NCBI GenBank assembly: GCA_050010455.1
Contig: JBEKLA010000002.1
Location: 1 to 50,596 of the forward strand
DNA: 50,596 nt
Source of the DNA: DATJOQ01 sp050010455
Lineage (GTDB): Bacteria > Desulfobacterota > Binatia > Binatales > Binataceae
Direction of reading: 5' to 3'
The notes beneath the pieces are model-generated. The model saw only the letters and a list, made by a program, of their open reading frames with translations. It searched no databases and was not told the origin of the DNA. A program made the position numbers and the translations under genes. Positions 27,721-36,158 of the stretch are shown here, in pieces. Position 1 is the stretch's first letter, and each line of letters begins with the position of its first letter.

Positions 27721-28722
27721 TCAAGAGATGTAATGACGCACCATCTGCCACGTGTCCTTCAGGTTCTTGCCGAAATCGAGCGCCACCGTTCCTTCGAAGC
27801 CCGAATGCAACTTGCAGTTGCGGCAGCGGATATCCTGCCTGGTCCGATAGAACTCCCAATCCGTGGCCGCGTGCATTTCTTTGAACGTCCGATAGTGACC
27901 GTTCGTTATAAGATAGCATGGACCCTTCCAGCCCTGCGGATTGCGCGTCACCGTCGTCCACGGGCTGCACAAGAGGTCACGCTCGCCGGCCAGAAACTGG
28001 AGATATATCGGGGTGTTGATAATCTTGTGATCGGAAGCGAGCTGCTTGATCTGCTTGAACTTGTACGGCATCTCGTCTGCTTTCAGATAGATGTCGTCGT
28101 TGGCGAGCACCTGATAGTGGTAGCCGGGCGTGAGCAGCATGCCGTCAACCCGCAGCCCCGTCAGCATCTGGATTAGCTCTTCAATTTCGTTGGAGCTGGT
28201 ATCGCGGAAAATCGTGGTATTGGTCTGGACCCGATAGCCCAGTTTCTTGAGCAGCTCGATCATCCGAACGCAGGTATCGAACACACCGTCACGATCCACG
28301 ACGCGATCGTGGGTTGACTTCATGCCGTCGATATGGATGTTGAAGCTGAGATAGGCGTTGGGCTCGACCTGCTTGACGAATCGTTCAAGCAACAGCGCGT
28401 TGGTACAGATCTGAACGTGGCGTTTGCGCTCGATCAGCCCTTTAGTGAGCGGCACGATATGCTTATACATGAGCGGCTCGCCGCCGCAGATCGAAACGAT
28501 CGGCGCGCCCGCCTCCTCCGCTGCCCCCAGCGCCTCTTCGAGCGGCATCTGATCGCGGATCGTGTCTTTGTACTCGACGATCCGCCCGCATCCGACACAG
28601 GCCAGATTGCAGGCATGCAAGGGCTCGAGCATCAGCACGATCGGAAAATATTTTTCGCCGGCCCGCTTCTTGGCGTTCATGTAGCGGGCCAAGTCAACCA
28701 TAAACCTTATAGGAACACGCAT
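27721..28722 (-). CDS. hpnH: Adenosylhopene transferase HpnH (radical SAM)
   Basis: 333 residues from the ATG of MRVPIRFMVDL; TTG 28731 is an in-frame alternative. Radical SAM cluster CNLACVGC at Cys38, 42, 45 (CX3CX2C), SICGGEPLMY as the GGE motif, and a C-terminal CRNCKLHSGFEG cysteine segment. HpnH adds the 5'-deoxyadenosyl radical of SAM to hopene, forming adenosylhopane, the first extended hopanoid. It follows the TetR gene by about 36 bases, consistent with one transcript. N-terminal MxVP matches HpnH proteins I know. Confidence 0.93.
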   Translation of the reverse strand: MRVPIRFMVDLARYMNAKKRAGEKYFPIVLMLEPLHACNLACVGCGRIVEYKDTIRDQMPLEEALGAAEEAGAPIVSICGGEPLMYKHIVPLTKGLIERKRHVQICTNALLLERFVKQVEPNAYLSFNIHIDGMKSTHDRVVDRDGVFDTCVRMIELLKKLGYRVQTNTTIFRDTSSNEIEELIQMLTGLRVDGMLLTPGYHYQVLANDDIYLKADEMPYKFKQIKQLASDHKIINTPIYLQFLAGERDLLCSPWTTVTRNPQGWKGPCYLITNGHYRTFKEMHAATDWEFYRTRQDIRCRNCKLHSGFEGTVALDFGKNLKDTWQMVRHYIS

Positions 28723-28758
28723 TTTCCCCAACCATTCGCGCGCCGTAAGCGGCGCGAT

Positions 28759-29397
28759 TCAAGCTGCGCCAGCGGCCCCGGCCTCCGGCGCTTCGGGTGC
28801 CCCCTGGAACAAAAGCCCGGAGAGCATTTCGACCGGCCCCTGAAGATCGAAATCGGGCTTGCGGATAAACAATAGTTCGAGCAGGAAGCCGTTTAGCGCC
28901 GACAACAGGAAGCTTATCGTGCGCTCCGGATCCAGCTTCGACGAGCAAATTCCCTTGGCTTGGGCGCGACGAAACAGGTCAACCAACAGGCTCTGGTAGC
29001 CCTCGTAAAGCATGCGAATCTGGCTGGTAACGGCGTCAGGCACGTCATCGTCGTTCAGGATCCGGGTCAGGAAGAAGCGTACCGAGTTCGCGTTCTCGCG
29101 CACGAAGAGCAGGTACGATTCGATCAGCCGCCGCAATTGCGCGCGCTCGTCCAGTTCCCGTGATTCTTCGGCGAAATCGATATAATAGGGTTCGAGGAGC
29201 CGATTCAGCACCGCGATAAACAGCTCTTCCTTGGTCTTGAAGTGCCAGAAAATCAGCGCTTTGCTGACCTTGGCCTCACGCGCCACTTCCGCCATCGAAG
29301 TCTCATGAAAACCCCGTCCGGCAAAGATCTGCGTCGCGGCCTTTAGGATGTCATCCCGGGATTCCTGCGATTGTGCCCGCGATACGGCGCCAGTCAT
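28759..29397 (-). CDS. TetR family regulator, probable regulator of the hopanoid operon
   Basis: 212 residues. N-terminal TetR helix-turn-helix: ILKAATQIFAGRGFHETSMAEVAREAKVSKALIFWHFKTKEELF read in parts, residues about 17-63; the C-terminal ligand-binding domain is helical with no known family match. It heads the hpnH-ispA-ADH-shc-dxr-hpnCDE-hpnA operon. Its upstream region holds three imperfect GACCG-NN-CGGTC inverted repeats around a good promoter, suggesting autoregulation of itself and the whole hopanoid unit. A lipid or terpenoid ligand is plausible but unproven. Confidence 0.92.
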   Translation of the reverse strand: MTGAVSRAQSQESRDDILKAATQIFAGRGFHETSMAEVAREAKVSKALIFWHFKTKEELFIAVLNRLLEPYYIDFAEESRELDERAQLRRLIESYLLFVRENANSVRFFLTRILNDDDVPDAVTSQIRMLYEGYQSLLVDLFRRAQAKGICSSKLDPERTISFLLSALNGFLLELLFIRKPDFDLQGPVEMLSGLLFQGAPEAPEAGAAGAA

Positions 29398-29525
29398 CTG
29401 CGATTCCTAAGTCTGTCCAAGACATTAACGTTAACGTTGAGATCCCGCCCTCGATTGCGCTACCGACGGATCGTTCTGCACTCGAAGCAGCGATCCCCGA
29501 TCGCGCAGCCGTTCCACCAGCTCCT

Positions 29526-29606
29526 AACCTAGCGGTCAATGGCACACTTTTACCTTGCTCGATCGCAAAGTCAAGAGCCCGTCCGAGCGGTCAGTGACCG
29601 ATCGGT
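29526..29606 (-). promoter_or_regulatory. Promoter and TetR-type operators of the hopanoid operon
   Basis: On the minus strand a -35 TTGACT (29569-29574) and a -10 TAAAAG (29547-29552) are 16 bases apart. Operator-like repeats of the form GACCG-NN-CGGTC lie at 29581-29592 (one arm mismatch), 29595-29606 (one mismatch) and 29526-29537 (two mismatches, about at the transcription start). The first two centres are 14 bp apart. The layout is that of TetR autorepression. No experiment supports it. Confidence 0.6.
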
Positions 29607-29646
29607 TAGGTTATCTACAGGCGTCGCGATTCAGGTTGGCGAGGTC

Positions 29647-30702
29647 TTAACTGCTCAAATCAATCGATGAGCCATCGGAATCATTAGATTGTCTTGCCGC
29701 GAGTATCAGAACTAAAGCTGTTCTCGCCTCTATGATATTGCTGGCGGCCGCACGCGGATTGGCGCCGGTCAACACGCTCTCGAACTCGGCGGCGAGATTA
29801 CCGAACCAGGCCGAATGATAGGAATCGTCGGGTGCGTCGGCGACCGACAGGTCTTCGCGCTTGCCTGACTGAGAGGTCAAAATGACGTGGTCGCCCTCGA
29901 TTTCCAGGATAGCCTTGCTGCCGTAAAGCATCGCCGACGTGCGGCGCACCGGCGCGCGCCACGACAGATGGACGTAACCGATTCGTCCGTCACCGAATCC
30001 GATGCCGAGGTCGGCAACCTCGTCGATTCCGCTTTCGCGATCGACGCCCAGGCGGGCGCTGATCGTCTCGGGCGCCCGATGGCCCATCAGCCAGTGCATC
30101 AGGTAGAAGATGTGCCATCCGTGATCGATCAGGATTCCGCCTCCGCTTGCCGCGCTGAGCCGCCACGGCGTCGTGCTCGGATGGCTCGCAGAGCTTCCGT
30201 GCGTGGATACCTCTGAAACGCCGCGTGCCTGTTCGGTTCGCAATCGGATCAGCGAGACATAGCGAAGCGCGCCGAGCCGGTCCTGAGCGACCAATTCGCC
30301 GGCCAATCGATAGGCCGGGGCATGCTTCCAGTTATGCACACAGAAGAGCGTGCGATTTCGCGAAGCGGCTAGCGCGGCCAAGCGGTCAAATTCTTCGAGG
30401 CTCAGGCAGAGCGGTTTTTCTATCAGCACGTGCACGCCCGCCTCCAGCGCCAGACGGGCAGCGGCGGGGTGATAAGCGGGTGGGCTTGCGATATCGAGGA
30501 AGTCGAGATGCTCGCCGTTGAGCATCAGTTCCAGATCCTCGTAGACCCGGACGTTGCGGATAAGTTTGAGCGCCTCGTGGCGCCGCTCGGCAAGCGGTTC
30601 GTGCACCGCGACGATTTCAACGTCCGGCCGCGTGCGCCATCCCGGCAGATGGCCCAGCGCCGCCACCTGGCCGAAACCCGATATCGCACCGCGCAGCTTC
30701 AT
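29647..30702 (-). CDS. Gfo/Idh/MocA family oxidoreductase
   Basis: 351 residues. N-terminal Rossmann domain with GFGQVAALGHLPG and the conserved LIEKPLCLS (EKP motif, catalytic Lys), followed by an alpha/beta dimerisation domain with HGWHIFYLMHWLMG. These enzymes use NAD(P) to oxidise or reduce hydroxyls of sugars, inositols and related cyclitols. Last gene of the minus-strand head-group-like operon, 9 bases after the LLM gene. Sugar/cyclitol oxidation together with the aminotransferase nearby would give an amino sugar or aminocyclitol; that is inference. Confidence 0.9.
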   Translation of the reverse strand: MKLRGAISGFGQVAALGHLPGWRTRPDVEIVAVHEPLAERRHEALKLIRNVRVYEDLELMLNGEHLDFLDIASPPAYHPAAARLALEAGVHVLIEKPLCLSLEEFDRLAALAASRNRTLFCVHNWKHAPAYRLAGELVAQDRLGALRYVSLIRLRTEQARGVSEVSTHGSSASHPSTTPWRLSAASGGGILIDHGWHIFYLMHWLMGHRAPETISARLGVDRESGIDEVADLGIGFGDGRIGYVHLSWRAPVRRTSAMLYGSKAILEIEGDHVILTSQSGKREDLSVADAPDDSYHSAWFGNLAAEFESVLTGANPRAAASNIIEARTALVLILAARQSNDSDGSSIDLSS

Positions 30703-30711
30703 CCGTTCGGT

Positions 30712-31581
30712 TCAGCGGCCAAGGCCCCACTGATGGGCCAGTTGTTCCAGCGCTTCTCCGGCGTTGCCCCGCTCCAGGCTCGGCGAATCGAGCACTAATC
30801 GATGGCAGCCCGCGTCACGGTACAAGGCGATCGCGCGTTGCGGATCGCCGTCGACTTGCGGGAAGTAGACCGAGATTTCCATACGGCTGAAATCGCGGCC
30901 CGCTTCAGCGCACATCTTTTTGAGCTTGGCGAGTTCCGTGGCCAGCCGATCGGGCGGCATTCTCAGCGGCGCCCATCCGTCGCCGATCGCAACCGTGTAT
31001 TTGAGCGCGCGATCCACGGGGCCGAGACCGCCCGCGCCGATATGAATCGGTGGATGCGGCTTTTGCGCCGGCTTCGGATAGGAGAACACCGGCGGAAACT
31101 TGACGAACTCGCCCTCGAAGGAGGCCTCGGGTTTGGTCCACAGCTCCTTCATCGCGCGGACGTAGTCGCGCGTGATGGCCCATCGCTTCGAGAAGTTGAC
31201 GCCCATGACCTCAGATTCGTCGATCAGCCATCCGGCGCCGATTCCGAGAATCAGGCGTCCGCCGCTGTAAAGGTCGAGCGTCGCGATTTCCTTGGCGAGG
31301 CCGATCGGCTCGTGCTCGGGTATCAAACAGACGCCGGTGCCGAGGATAAGTCGCTTGGTGGCGCTGGCGGCAAAGGCCAATCCGATGAACGGATCGACCA
31401 TGCGGGTATACATCTCCGGGATTTTGCCGTCGCCGACAGGGTAGGGCGTCTTGCAGTGAACGGGAATGATCGGATGCTCTGGAAGGAAGAACGACTCGAA
31501 GCCCAGCGCCTCGCATTTTTTCGCCACGGTTGCGGGATCGGGACTCTTGGGTGTGATCCAGGCCAGGATTCCGATTTTCAT
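30712..31581 (-). CDS. LLM class F420-dependent oxidoreductase
   Basis: 289 residues from the ATG of MKIGILAWITP, which has GGAGG about 5 bases upstream; the frame opens 18 bases earlier without a site. Luciferase-like monooxygenase TIM barrel: LGFESFFLPEHP, GTGVCLIPEHEP, DLYSGGRLILGIGAGW and HPPIHIGAGG. Members of this subfamily bind F420 or FMN; the reaction is unknown. It lies 93 bases from the HAD-IIIA gene and 9 bases from the Gfo/Idh gene. Confidence 0.9.
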   Translation of the reverse strand: MKIGILAWITPKSPDPATVAKKCEALGFESFFLPEHPIIPVHCKTPYPVGDGKIPEMYTRMVDPFIGLAFAASATKRLILGTGVCLIPEHEPIGLAKEIATLDLYSGGRLILGIGAGWLIDESEVMGVNFSKRWAITRDYVRAMKELWTKPEASFEGEFVKFPPVFSYPKPAQKPHPPIHIGAGGLGPVDRALKYTVAIGDGWAPLRMPPDRLATELAKLKKMCAEAGRDFSRMEISVYFPQVDGDPQRAIALYRDAGCHRLVLDSPSLERGNAGEALEQLAHQWGLGR

Positions 31582-31674
31582 ATGTCCTCCGCGCGGCATT
31601 CAGTGCCGCCCATTGAAATCGTGATGCTTGCTGGCGCGATCGCTGACCGCGTCACCATTGCGCCGCAGCGCCGA

Positions 31675-32154
31675 TCATTGACCGAAGCCGAAGAAATCCT
31701 TCGCGTAGATGAACTCGCCGACGCCCGCGTTGCGTGCGCATTCGGCGTCAACCTCCTGGTCGCCGACCATCGTCGATCCGGCCAGATCGATTCCGAAGGT
31801 CTTGGCGAGCTCTTTGATCATGCCGGGCTTGGGCTTGCGGCATTCGCATCCGTCGCTCGGCTGATGAGGACAGATCCGCCATCCGAACAGGACTCCGCCG
31901 AGTTGGCGATCGAGCTCGGTCATCGCGGCCTCGGCCTTTTCCACCGTGAAGCGGCCGCGTGCGACTCCGGCCTGATTGGTGACGACACAGATGAGGGCGT
32001 CGCGAATCGGACGAAGCTTGTCGGCCACTCCCGGCAGCAGCTCGATCTGGATATTGCCGGCGGCGTCCATCGGCAGTTCGCGGTTATGGTCAAACCTGAC
32101 CAGCGTTCCAACCAGATCGCAGAACAGCGCGCGGTTTCCGCTTTCGCCCGCCAT
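31675..32154 (-). CDS. HAD-IIIA (GmhB-like) protein with altered catalytic motif
   Basis: 159 residues, the length of D-glycero-manno-heptose-1,7-bisphosphate phosphatases. The zinc loop CPHQPSDGCEC (C-x-H ... C-x-C) and the motif III-IV region CRKPKPGM, MVGDQEVD fit GmhB. Motif I reads DLVGT at residues 13-17: the nucleophile Asp13 is present but the second Asp, the general acid of DxDxT, is Val15. One base change (GAT to GTT) explains it. The protein may be inactive as a standard phosphatase or use another acid. The aminotransferase gene is 3 bases upstream. Confidence 0.85.
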   Translation of the reverse strand: MAGESGNRALFCDLVGTLVRFDHNRELPMDAAGNIQIELLPGVADKLRPIRDALICVVTNQAGVARGRFTVEKAEAAMTELDRQLGGVLFGWRICPHQPSDGCECRKPKPGMIKELAKTFGIDLAGSTMVGDQEVDAECARNAGVGEFIYAKDFFGFGQ

Positions 32155-32157
32155 TGC

Positions 32158-33522
32158 CTATGCCTCCGTCCGCCAGTCCAGATGGTCGCGCACGTAGGCG
32201 CACACTTCGTCGAGGATCGCGATCCCGGCCTCGGCCTGTGCTTCAGTAATCACCAGCGGTGGATTCAGCCGCACGTGCGGGAAGTAGCCCATCATCAGCA
32301 GGCCGCGCTTGAGCGCTTCCTTGAAGATGATTTCGGTTACTTTGCGGCTCATCTCGTGCTTGGTCTTGCGATCGCGCACCAGTTCGACTCCAATTAGCAA
32401 GCCGCGCCCGCGCACGTCGCCGATAAACTCGTACTTCTCTTTGAGTTCGAGCAGCCGCTTGAGCATCAGTGCGCCGACTTTGCGCGAGTTCTCGACCAGA
32501 TTGTCGCGTTGAATTGTGCGGATAGTTTCGGTTACGGCCACCGCTGCCAGCGGATTGCCGCCGTAACTCGACGAGGACGCGCTTGGCTTCGCAAACGGCT
32601 CCGCGGTAGCGAGGTCGTCGCCCAGAAGCACGCCCGAAACCGGATAACCCGAGCCCATGCCCTTGCCCACGGTCATGATATCGGGCTCGACGCCGCTATG
32701 TTCGACGCCCCACATCTTGCCGGTGCGTCCGAAGCCGGTGATCATTTCGTCGGCGATCAGCAGTGCGCCGTTGTCGCGCGCGATCTCTTTGACCGCGGGC
32801 AGGAAATCGTCGGGCGGAATCACGTTGCCGGCCGTGCCCTGGAACGGTTCGATAATCACCGCGGCCAGCGCGCCGCTCGAGCTATGCCTGAGCTGGTCAC
32901 GCGCGAACTCGACACAGAATAATCCGCACTCGGGATAATCGAGCTTGAACGGGCATCGATAACAATCGGCATACGGCACCGAGAACTGGCCGCCCGGCAG
33001 CGGCCCGTAGCCCCCCTTCGATTCGTCGCCGATCAGTCCGATAACGCCGCCAGTCTTGCCGTGGAAGCCGCCCCAGAAGCTCAGCACCTCGTGCTTCTTG
33101 GTGGCGCAGCGCGCCAGGCGCAAAGCCGCCTCGACCGCCTCGGCGCCGCCGCTATACAGATGGGAACGCTTGAGCCGGCCCGGCGCGACCTCGCCCAGCA
33201 GCCTGAAAACTTCCGCCCGCTCGGGCGTGGCGAAGGTGCCGACCATCAGGCGCGACGCTTGCGCCGATAACGCCTGAGCCAGACCCGGATGGCCGTGGCC
33301 GAGGGCCGCGACCGCGACGCCGGCAAAAAAATCGACGTAGACGTTGCCGTCCATGTCGGTCAGCGTCGCGCCGTCGCCGCGTTCGAAGGCGATACCCGCG
33401 AGCAGCGAAATGCGCTGGCGGCCAGGCGCAATATGACGCTGCTCGGCCTCGAATACTTGGCGCGACTTGGGGCCGGGAACCGGGACAGAAATCTTGGGAA
33501 GCTTTTCGCTTTTTACGCTCAT
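32158..33522 (-). CDS. Class III PLP-dependent aminotransferase
   Basis: 454 residues, full-length fold type I. Cofactor residues: SGGAEAVEAAL, SFWGGFHGKTG, LLIADEMITGFGRTGKMWG and the Schiff-base Lys in VGKGMGSGYP. The CYRCPFKLDYPECGLFC cysteine stretch is common in the GabT-like group. It would transaminate a terminal aldehyde or ketone. In hopanoid producers HpnO, a class III enzyme, makes aminobacteriohopanetriol, so HpnO is a possible alternative; head-group synthesis with the adjacent nucleotidyltransferase is the other. Undecided. Confidence 0.92.
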   Translation of the reverse strand: MSVKSEKLPKISVPVPGPKSRQVFEAEQRHIAPGRQRISLLAGIAFERGDGATLTDMDGNVYVDFFAGVAVAALGHGHPGLAQALSAQASRLMVGTFATPERAEVFRLLGEVAPGRLKRSHLYSGGAEAVEAALRLARCATKKHEVLSFWGGFHGKTGGVIGLIGDESKGGYGPLPGGQFSVPYADCYRCPFKLDYPECGLFCVEFARDQLRHSSSGALAAVIIEPFQGTAGNVIPPDDFLPAVKEIARDNGALLIADEMITGFGRTGKMWGVEHSGVEPDIMTVGKGMGSGYPVSGVLLGDDLATAEPFAKPSASSSSYGGNPLAAVAVTETIRTIQRDNLVENSRKVGALMLKRLLELKEKYEFIGDVRGRGLLIGVELVRDRKTKHEMSRKVTEIIFKEALKRGLLMMGYFPHVRLNPPLVITEAQAEAGIAILDEVCAYVRDHLDWRTEA

Positions 33523-33535
33523 CCTGTGCGGGTGC

Positions 33536-34396
33536 TCATCCTCGTGTGACCGGCACCCTTATTCCTTTCGATTTTGAAGCGGCGTGAGCATACAGATCGA
33601 GGCATCGGCGCGCGATCGCTTGCGCGGCCTGCGCGCGTACCCGGCTGAAGCTCGGCCAGTCGTTAAAATCAATGATCGTGAAACCACGGTCGTTTACTAT
33701 AGCGTCGCCGCCCCATATTTCGAGCCCCAAAGCTGAAGCGGCGGCCTTTGCGGCGTCGGCCAGGGCTTGTTCGATCGACGAGGGAAGCGTTCCGCCGTCG
33801 CTGACGGCGGCAAAATATCCGCCGCCGCTGACCCCGTAGAACTTAACCACCGCTCCGTCAACCGCCTGTTGCAAATAGGCGGATTTAACCCCACGCGCGG
33901 CAAAACGTTCGATCACGGAGTGAAGCCGATCCGCGCTTTCAACTTTGACCACGTCTTCGGCGGTGAGGGCGTGCAGATCGCCGCGCTTGACGAAAACGCC
34001 GGCGCCGAGATCGAAGCGAGCGATCGATTGCGGCTCGACTATCGCGGATGTCCTTACCAGCAAGCCTGCGGGAGTTGGCACATCGGCTGCCTCCAGCGCG
34101 GCGCCGAGCCGATCGCGATAGCAAGCGCGAATCGCGCGCGGCGAATTGATCACCAAACCGCTGATTTCCTCGAGCGCGGCGAGTTTGCTCAACGCTCGTT
34201 CGCTCTGGCACATCGCAAGCACGAGATCGTAGCGTGCGGGCGTGGCTGTGACGAAGCTGTCGGCGTCGAGCGCCGAGATCTGAGCTTGGTCCGCTTTGAA
34301 ATGATCCAGCACCGAATCGAGGATGCCGGCGTCGTCGCCGACTTTACCCGGCGAGAACTCGGTCTCGCGGTAAACTCCGAGGATTCGCAACGTCAT
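33536..34396 (-). CDS. ATP-grasp domain protein
   Basis: 286 residues. An N-terminal pre-ATP-grasp domain (ILGVYRETEFSPGKVGDD) precedes an ATP-grasp fold: GVFVKRGDLHAL supplies the ATP-binding Lys, QQAVDGAVVKFYGV the second strand, and IIDFNDWPSFSRVR the Mg-binding Asp/Asn pair. Such enzymes form amide or thioester bonds via an acyl phosphate. It overlaps the nucleotidyltransferase gene by 4 bases (ATGA), so they are translated together. The substrate is not known; peptide-like RimK-type or carboxylate-amine ligases are possible. Confidence 0.82.
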   Translation of the reverse strand: MTLRILGVYRETEFSPGKVGDDAGILDSVLDHFKADQAQISALDADSFVTATPARYDLVLAMCQSERALSKLAALEEISGLVINSPRAIRACYRDRLGAALEAADVPTPAGLLVRTSAIVEPQSIARFDLGAGVFVKRGDLHALTAEDVVKVESADRLHSVIERFAARGVKSAYLQQAVDGAVVKFYGVSGGGYFAAVSDGGTLPSSIEQALADAAKAAASALGLEIWGGDAIVNDRGFTIIDFNDWPSFSRVRAQAAQAIARRCLDLYAHAASKSKGIRVPVTRG

Positions 34397-35145
34397 CTGC
34401 CGCTCCGCGGCGCGGGAGCGCCTTGGCGCCGATTCTCGCCTTCCACCATCGCGCGCGCCGCTTCGAGGTCCGCGGCCTCATCGATATCTATCGTTTCGCC
34501 GAGTTCGATCGCTTTCAAACGCCGTCCGTTCGCGACCAGATAGGAAAGGAACTGCCGCAGCGCTCCGCATCCGGATTCGCGCGCTCGCGCTGCGAAGTCG
34601 AAGATGCGAGTCGAGAAAACGTACACTCCAGCAGTAACCATCGACGCACGCTCGTCACCGAACGATTCGATCAGACCGCTGTTCGAGACGCTGACGAAAA
34701 GCGGGCGATGGTCGCCGCGCCAGCGCACCACTCCGAGCACACCGTCGAGAGCAGGCTCGGACTCGACTATCGCGAACGCGCCACTCGCGAAGCGTTCGAG
34801 TTCGCCCGGCGCCGTTACCGCATCGACGGTGGTGAGCAGGAAATAGCCCGGCGCAAGCCGCTCGCCCAGCGCGAACAGCGTCTCCATCGAGTTTGGCGTA
34901 TCGCGCACCGAGAGCATCAAGCCGTCGGGAATTGCGATCGCGTTTGCTGCGCGCAATCGCTCGGTCTCCGAATTGATCACGGCCAACACGCGTTCCGCGC
35001 CTGCCGCGATCAGCGCGCGCGCCTGCCGTATCAGCATCGGCTGGCCGGCGATCTCGACCAGCGGTTTGGGCAGCGCTTGTCCGCCCGCGCGCAATCGCTC
35101 GCCGTGTCCCGCGGCGATTATCGCGCCCTCGAAGCGCGCTACCAT
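34393..35145 (-). CDS. Sugar/polyol-phosphate nucleotidyltransferase
   Basis: 250 residues from the ATG of MVARFEGAII; the frame is open to 35280 upstream but lies in the HAD gene. N-terminal signature IIAAGHGERLRAGG then KPLVEIAGQPML is that of MobA/GlmU-like and inositol-phosphate cytidylyltransferases; TTVDAVTAPGEL holds a metal Asp and DIDEAADLEAAR ends the fold. It would activate a phosphorylated alcohol to its CDP or other NDP form. That matches the CDP-alcohol phosphotransferase about 1 kb away across the divergent promoter. Confidence 0.82.
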   Translation of the reverse strand: MVARFEGAIIAAGHGERLRAGGQALPKPLVEIAGQPMLIRQARALIAAGAERVLAVINSETERLRAANAIAIPDGLMLSVRDTPNSMETLFALGERLAPGYFLLTTVDAVTAPGELERFASGAFAIVESEPALDGVLGVVRWRGDHRPLFVSVSNSGLIESFGDERASMVTAGVYVFSTRIFDFAARARESGCGALRQFLSYLVANGRRLKAIELGETIDIDEAADLEAARAMVEGENRRQGAPAPRSGR

Positions 35146-35879
35146 CGAAGCTCCGTCAATTCGCGCAACTCGCTGATGATGTGATCGACGAGGCTTGCGT
35201 CTGCCTCGCGAATGGCTCTGCCATCCGACGACGTCCTTAGCCACACCGCGCGCATGCCGAGGCGGCGCGCCGGGAGGCAATCCTTATCCAGGGAATCGCC
35301 GACGATCGCGACTTGCGCGGCCGGGAGCGCGAATGCCGTGAGCGCGGCCTCGAAGATGCGCGGATCGGGTTTGAAGAGATTCACGCGTGTCGAATCAATA
35401 ACGATCTCGAACAATTCGCCCATCCGCGCTTGCGCCAGGATGCGATCGAGATTGCCGTAGAAATTAGATATCACGCCGAGGCGGAAATCTCGCGCAAGGG
35501 TTGTGAGCACCTCGCGGCTCGACGCCAATCCGCGATTCGTCTCCTCGACGAAGCCGGCGCTGATTTTTTCCGCCAGCGCATCGCGCCCTCCGTCGGCCGC
35601 TCTGACTTGCGCGCGAACCGGCTCAGGCCCGCGGCTCGACAGGTAATCTAGCTGTGCATCGACCAGGAATCGCACGAGTTCGCCAAGTCCCCGCTCGCGC
35701 ATCGCCGGGCCCGCTCCATAGCCGGCGTCGGTGCCGCAGGCGAACGCCGGGTCAAGCTCCTCGCGGGTGATGACGACGCCGGCGCGGCGATAGTTCGCCA
35801 GGAAGCGATCGAGCCAGTGGCTGCCGGGCAAATCGATCGTGCCACCGAAGTCGAACAAAAGCGCGCTTGGAGTCTTCAC
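35139..35879 (-). CDS. HAD family hydrolase
   Basis: 246 residues. Motif I LFDFGGTID is DxGGT: the second acid is Gly, as in several HAD subgroups. VISNFYGNLDRIL has motif II, LFKPDPRIFEAAL the Lys motif III and VAIVGDSLDKDCLPA the metal-binding motif IV. A long helical cap lies between residues 30 and 110. Overlaps the nucleotidyltransferase start by 7 bases and heads the minus-strand operon opposite the CDP-alcohol phosphotransferase. Substrate unknown, perhaps an intermediate phosphate. Confidence 0.88.
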   Translation of the reverse strand: MKTPSALLFDFGGTIDLPGSHWLDRFLANYRRAGVVITREELDPAFACGTDAGYGAGPAMRERGLGELVRFLVDAQLDYLSSRGPEPVRAQVRAADGGRDALAEKISAGFVEETNRGLASSREVLTTLARDFRLGVISNFYGNLDRILAQARMGELFEIVIDSTRVNLFKPDPRIFEAALTAFALPAAQVAIVGDSLDKDCLPARRLGMRAVWLRTSSDGRAIREADASLVDHIISELRELTELRW

Positions 35880-36028
35880 GGTTGCGTAGACATTAGCAGT
35901 CAGTAATCTCCGCCTCTAGGCGGGTAGCCGCAGCTAATAGTATCGGATAGGCTCCAAGCTGTTTTTTGAATCGCGCGCGCCGACGATCCCGACTGGATTA
36001 AAATCGAGTTTGCGGCAACGAAACCCTC

Positions 36029-36116
36029 TTGCCGAGAGCCATTACTTGTAACAATACTGATATTCGACCGCTCGGTCAGCCTACGTTGATTTGCCTGACC
36101 GATTGGTCTAGGAGGT
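36029..36116 (+). promoter_or_regulatory. Putative promoter with two TetR-like operators and a strong ribosome site
   Basis: A possible -35 TTGCCG (36029-36034) and -10 AATACT (36053-36058) are 18 bases apart. GACCGCTCGGTC at 36066-36077 is a perfect 5-bp-arm repeat and GACCGATTGGTC at 36097-36108 has one mismatch; the centres are 31 bp apart. The same repeat type lies in front of the TetR gene. AGGAGGT at 36110-36116 is the strongest ribosome site in the window and points to ATG 36126. Confidence 0.5.
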
Positions 36117-36125
36117 GCGTCTAAA

Positions 36126-36158
36126 ATGATTTATTACAAAGTTTCAAGAACGGCGTGA
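36126..36158 (+). CDS. Possible 10-codon leader ORF upstream of the CDP-alcohol gene
   Basis: The AGGAGGT at 36110-36116 serves an ATG at 36126 that reads ten codons (MIYYKVSRTA) and stops at TGA 36156-36158. The next gene begins at GTG 36155 inside that stop context (GCGTGA), so reading the leader would deliver ribosomes to the main start. It may be a translational coupler, or a one-base indel may have separated the true N-terminus from the gene. No attenuation stem is seen. Confidence 0.4.
   Translation: MIYYKVSRTA

Noticed and set aside
30802..32397. 531-codon plus-strand open frame
   Set aside because: It is antisense to the LLM, HAD-IIIA and aminotransferase genes, which have clear family motifs; Arg/Ala-rich shadow typical of high GC.
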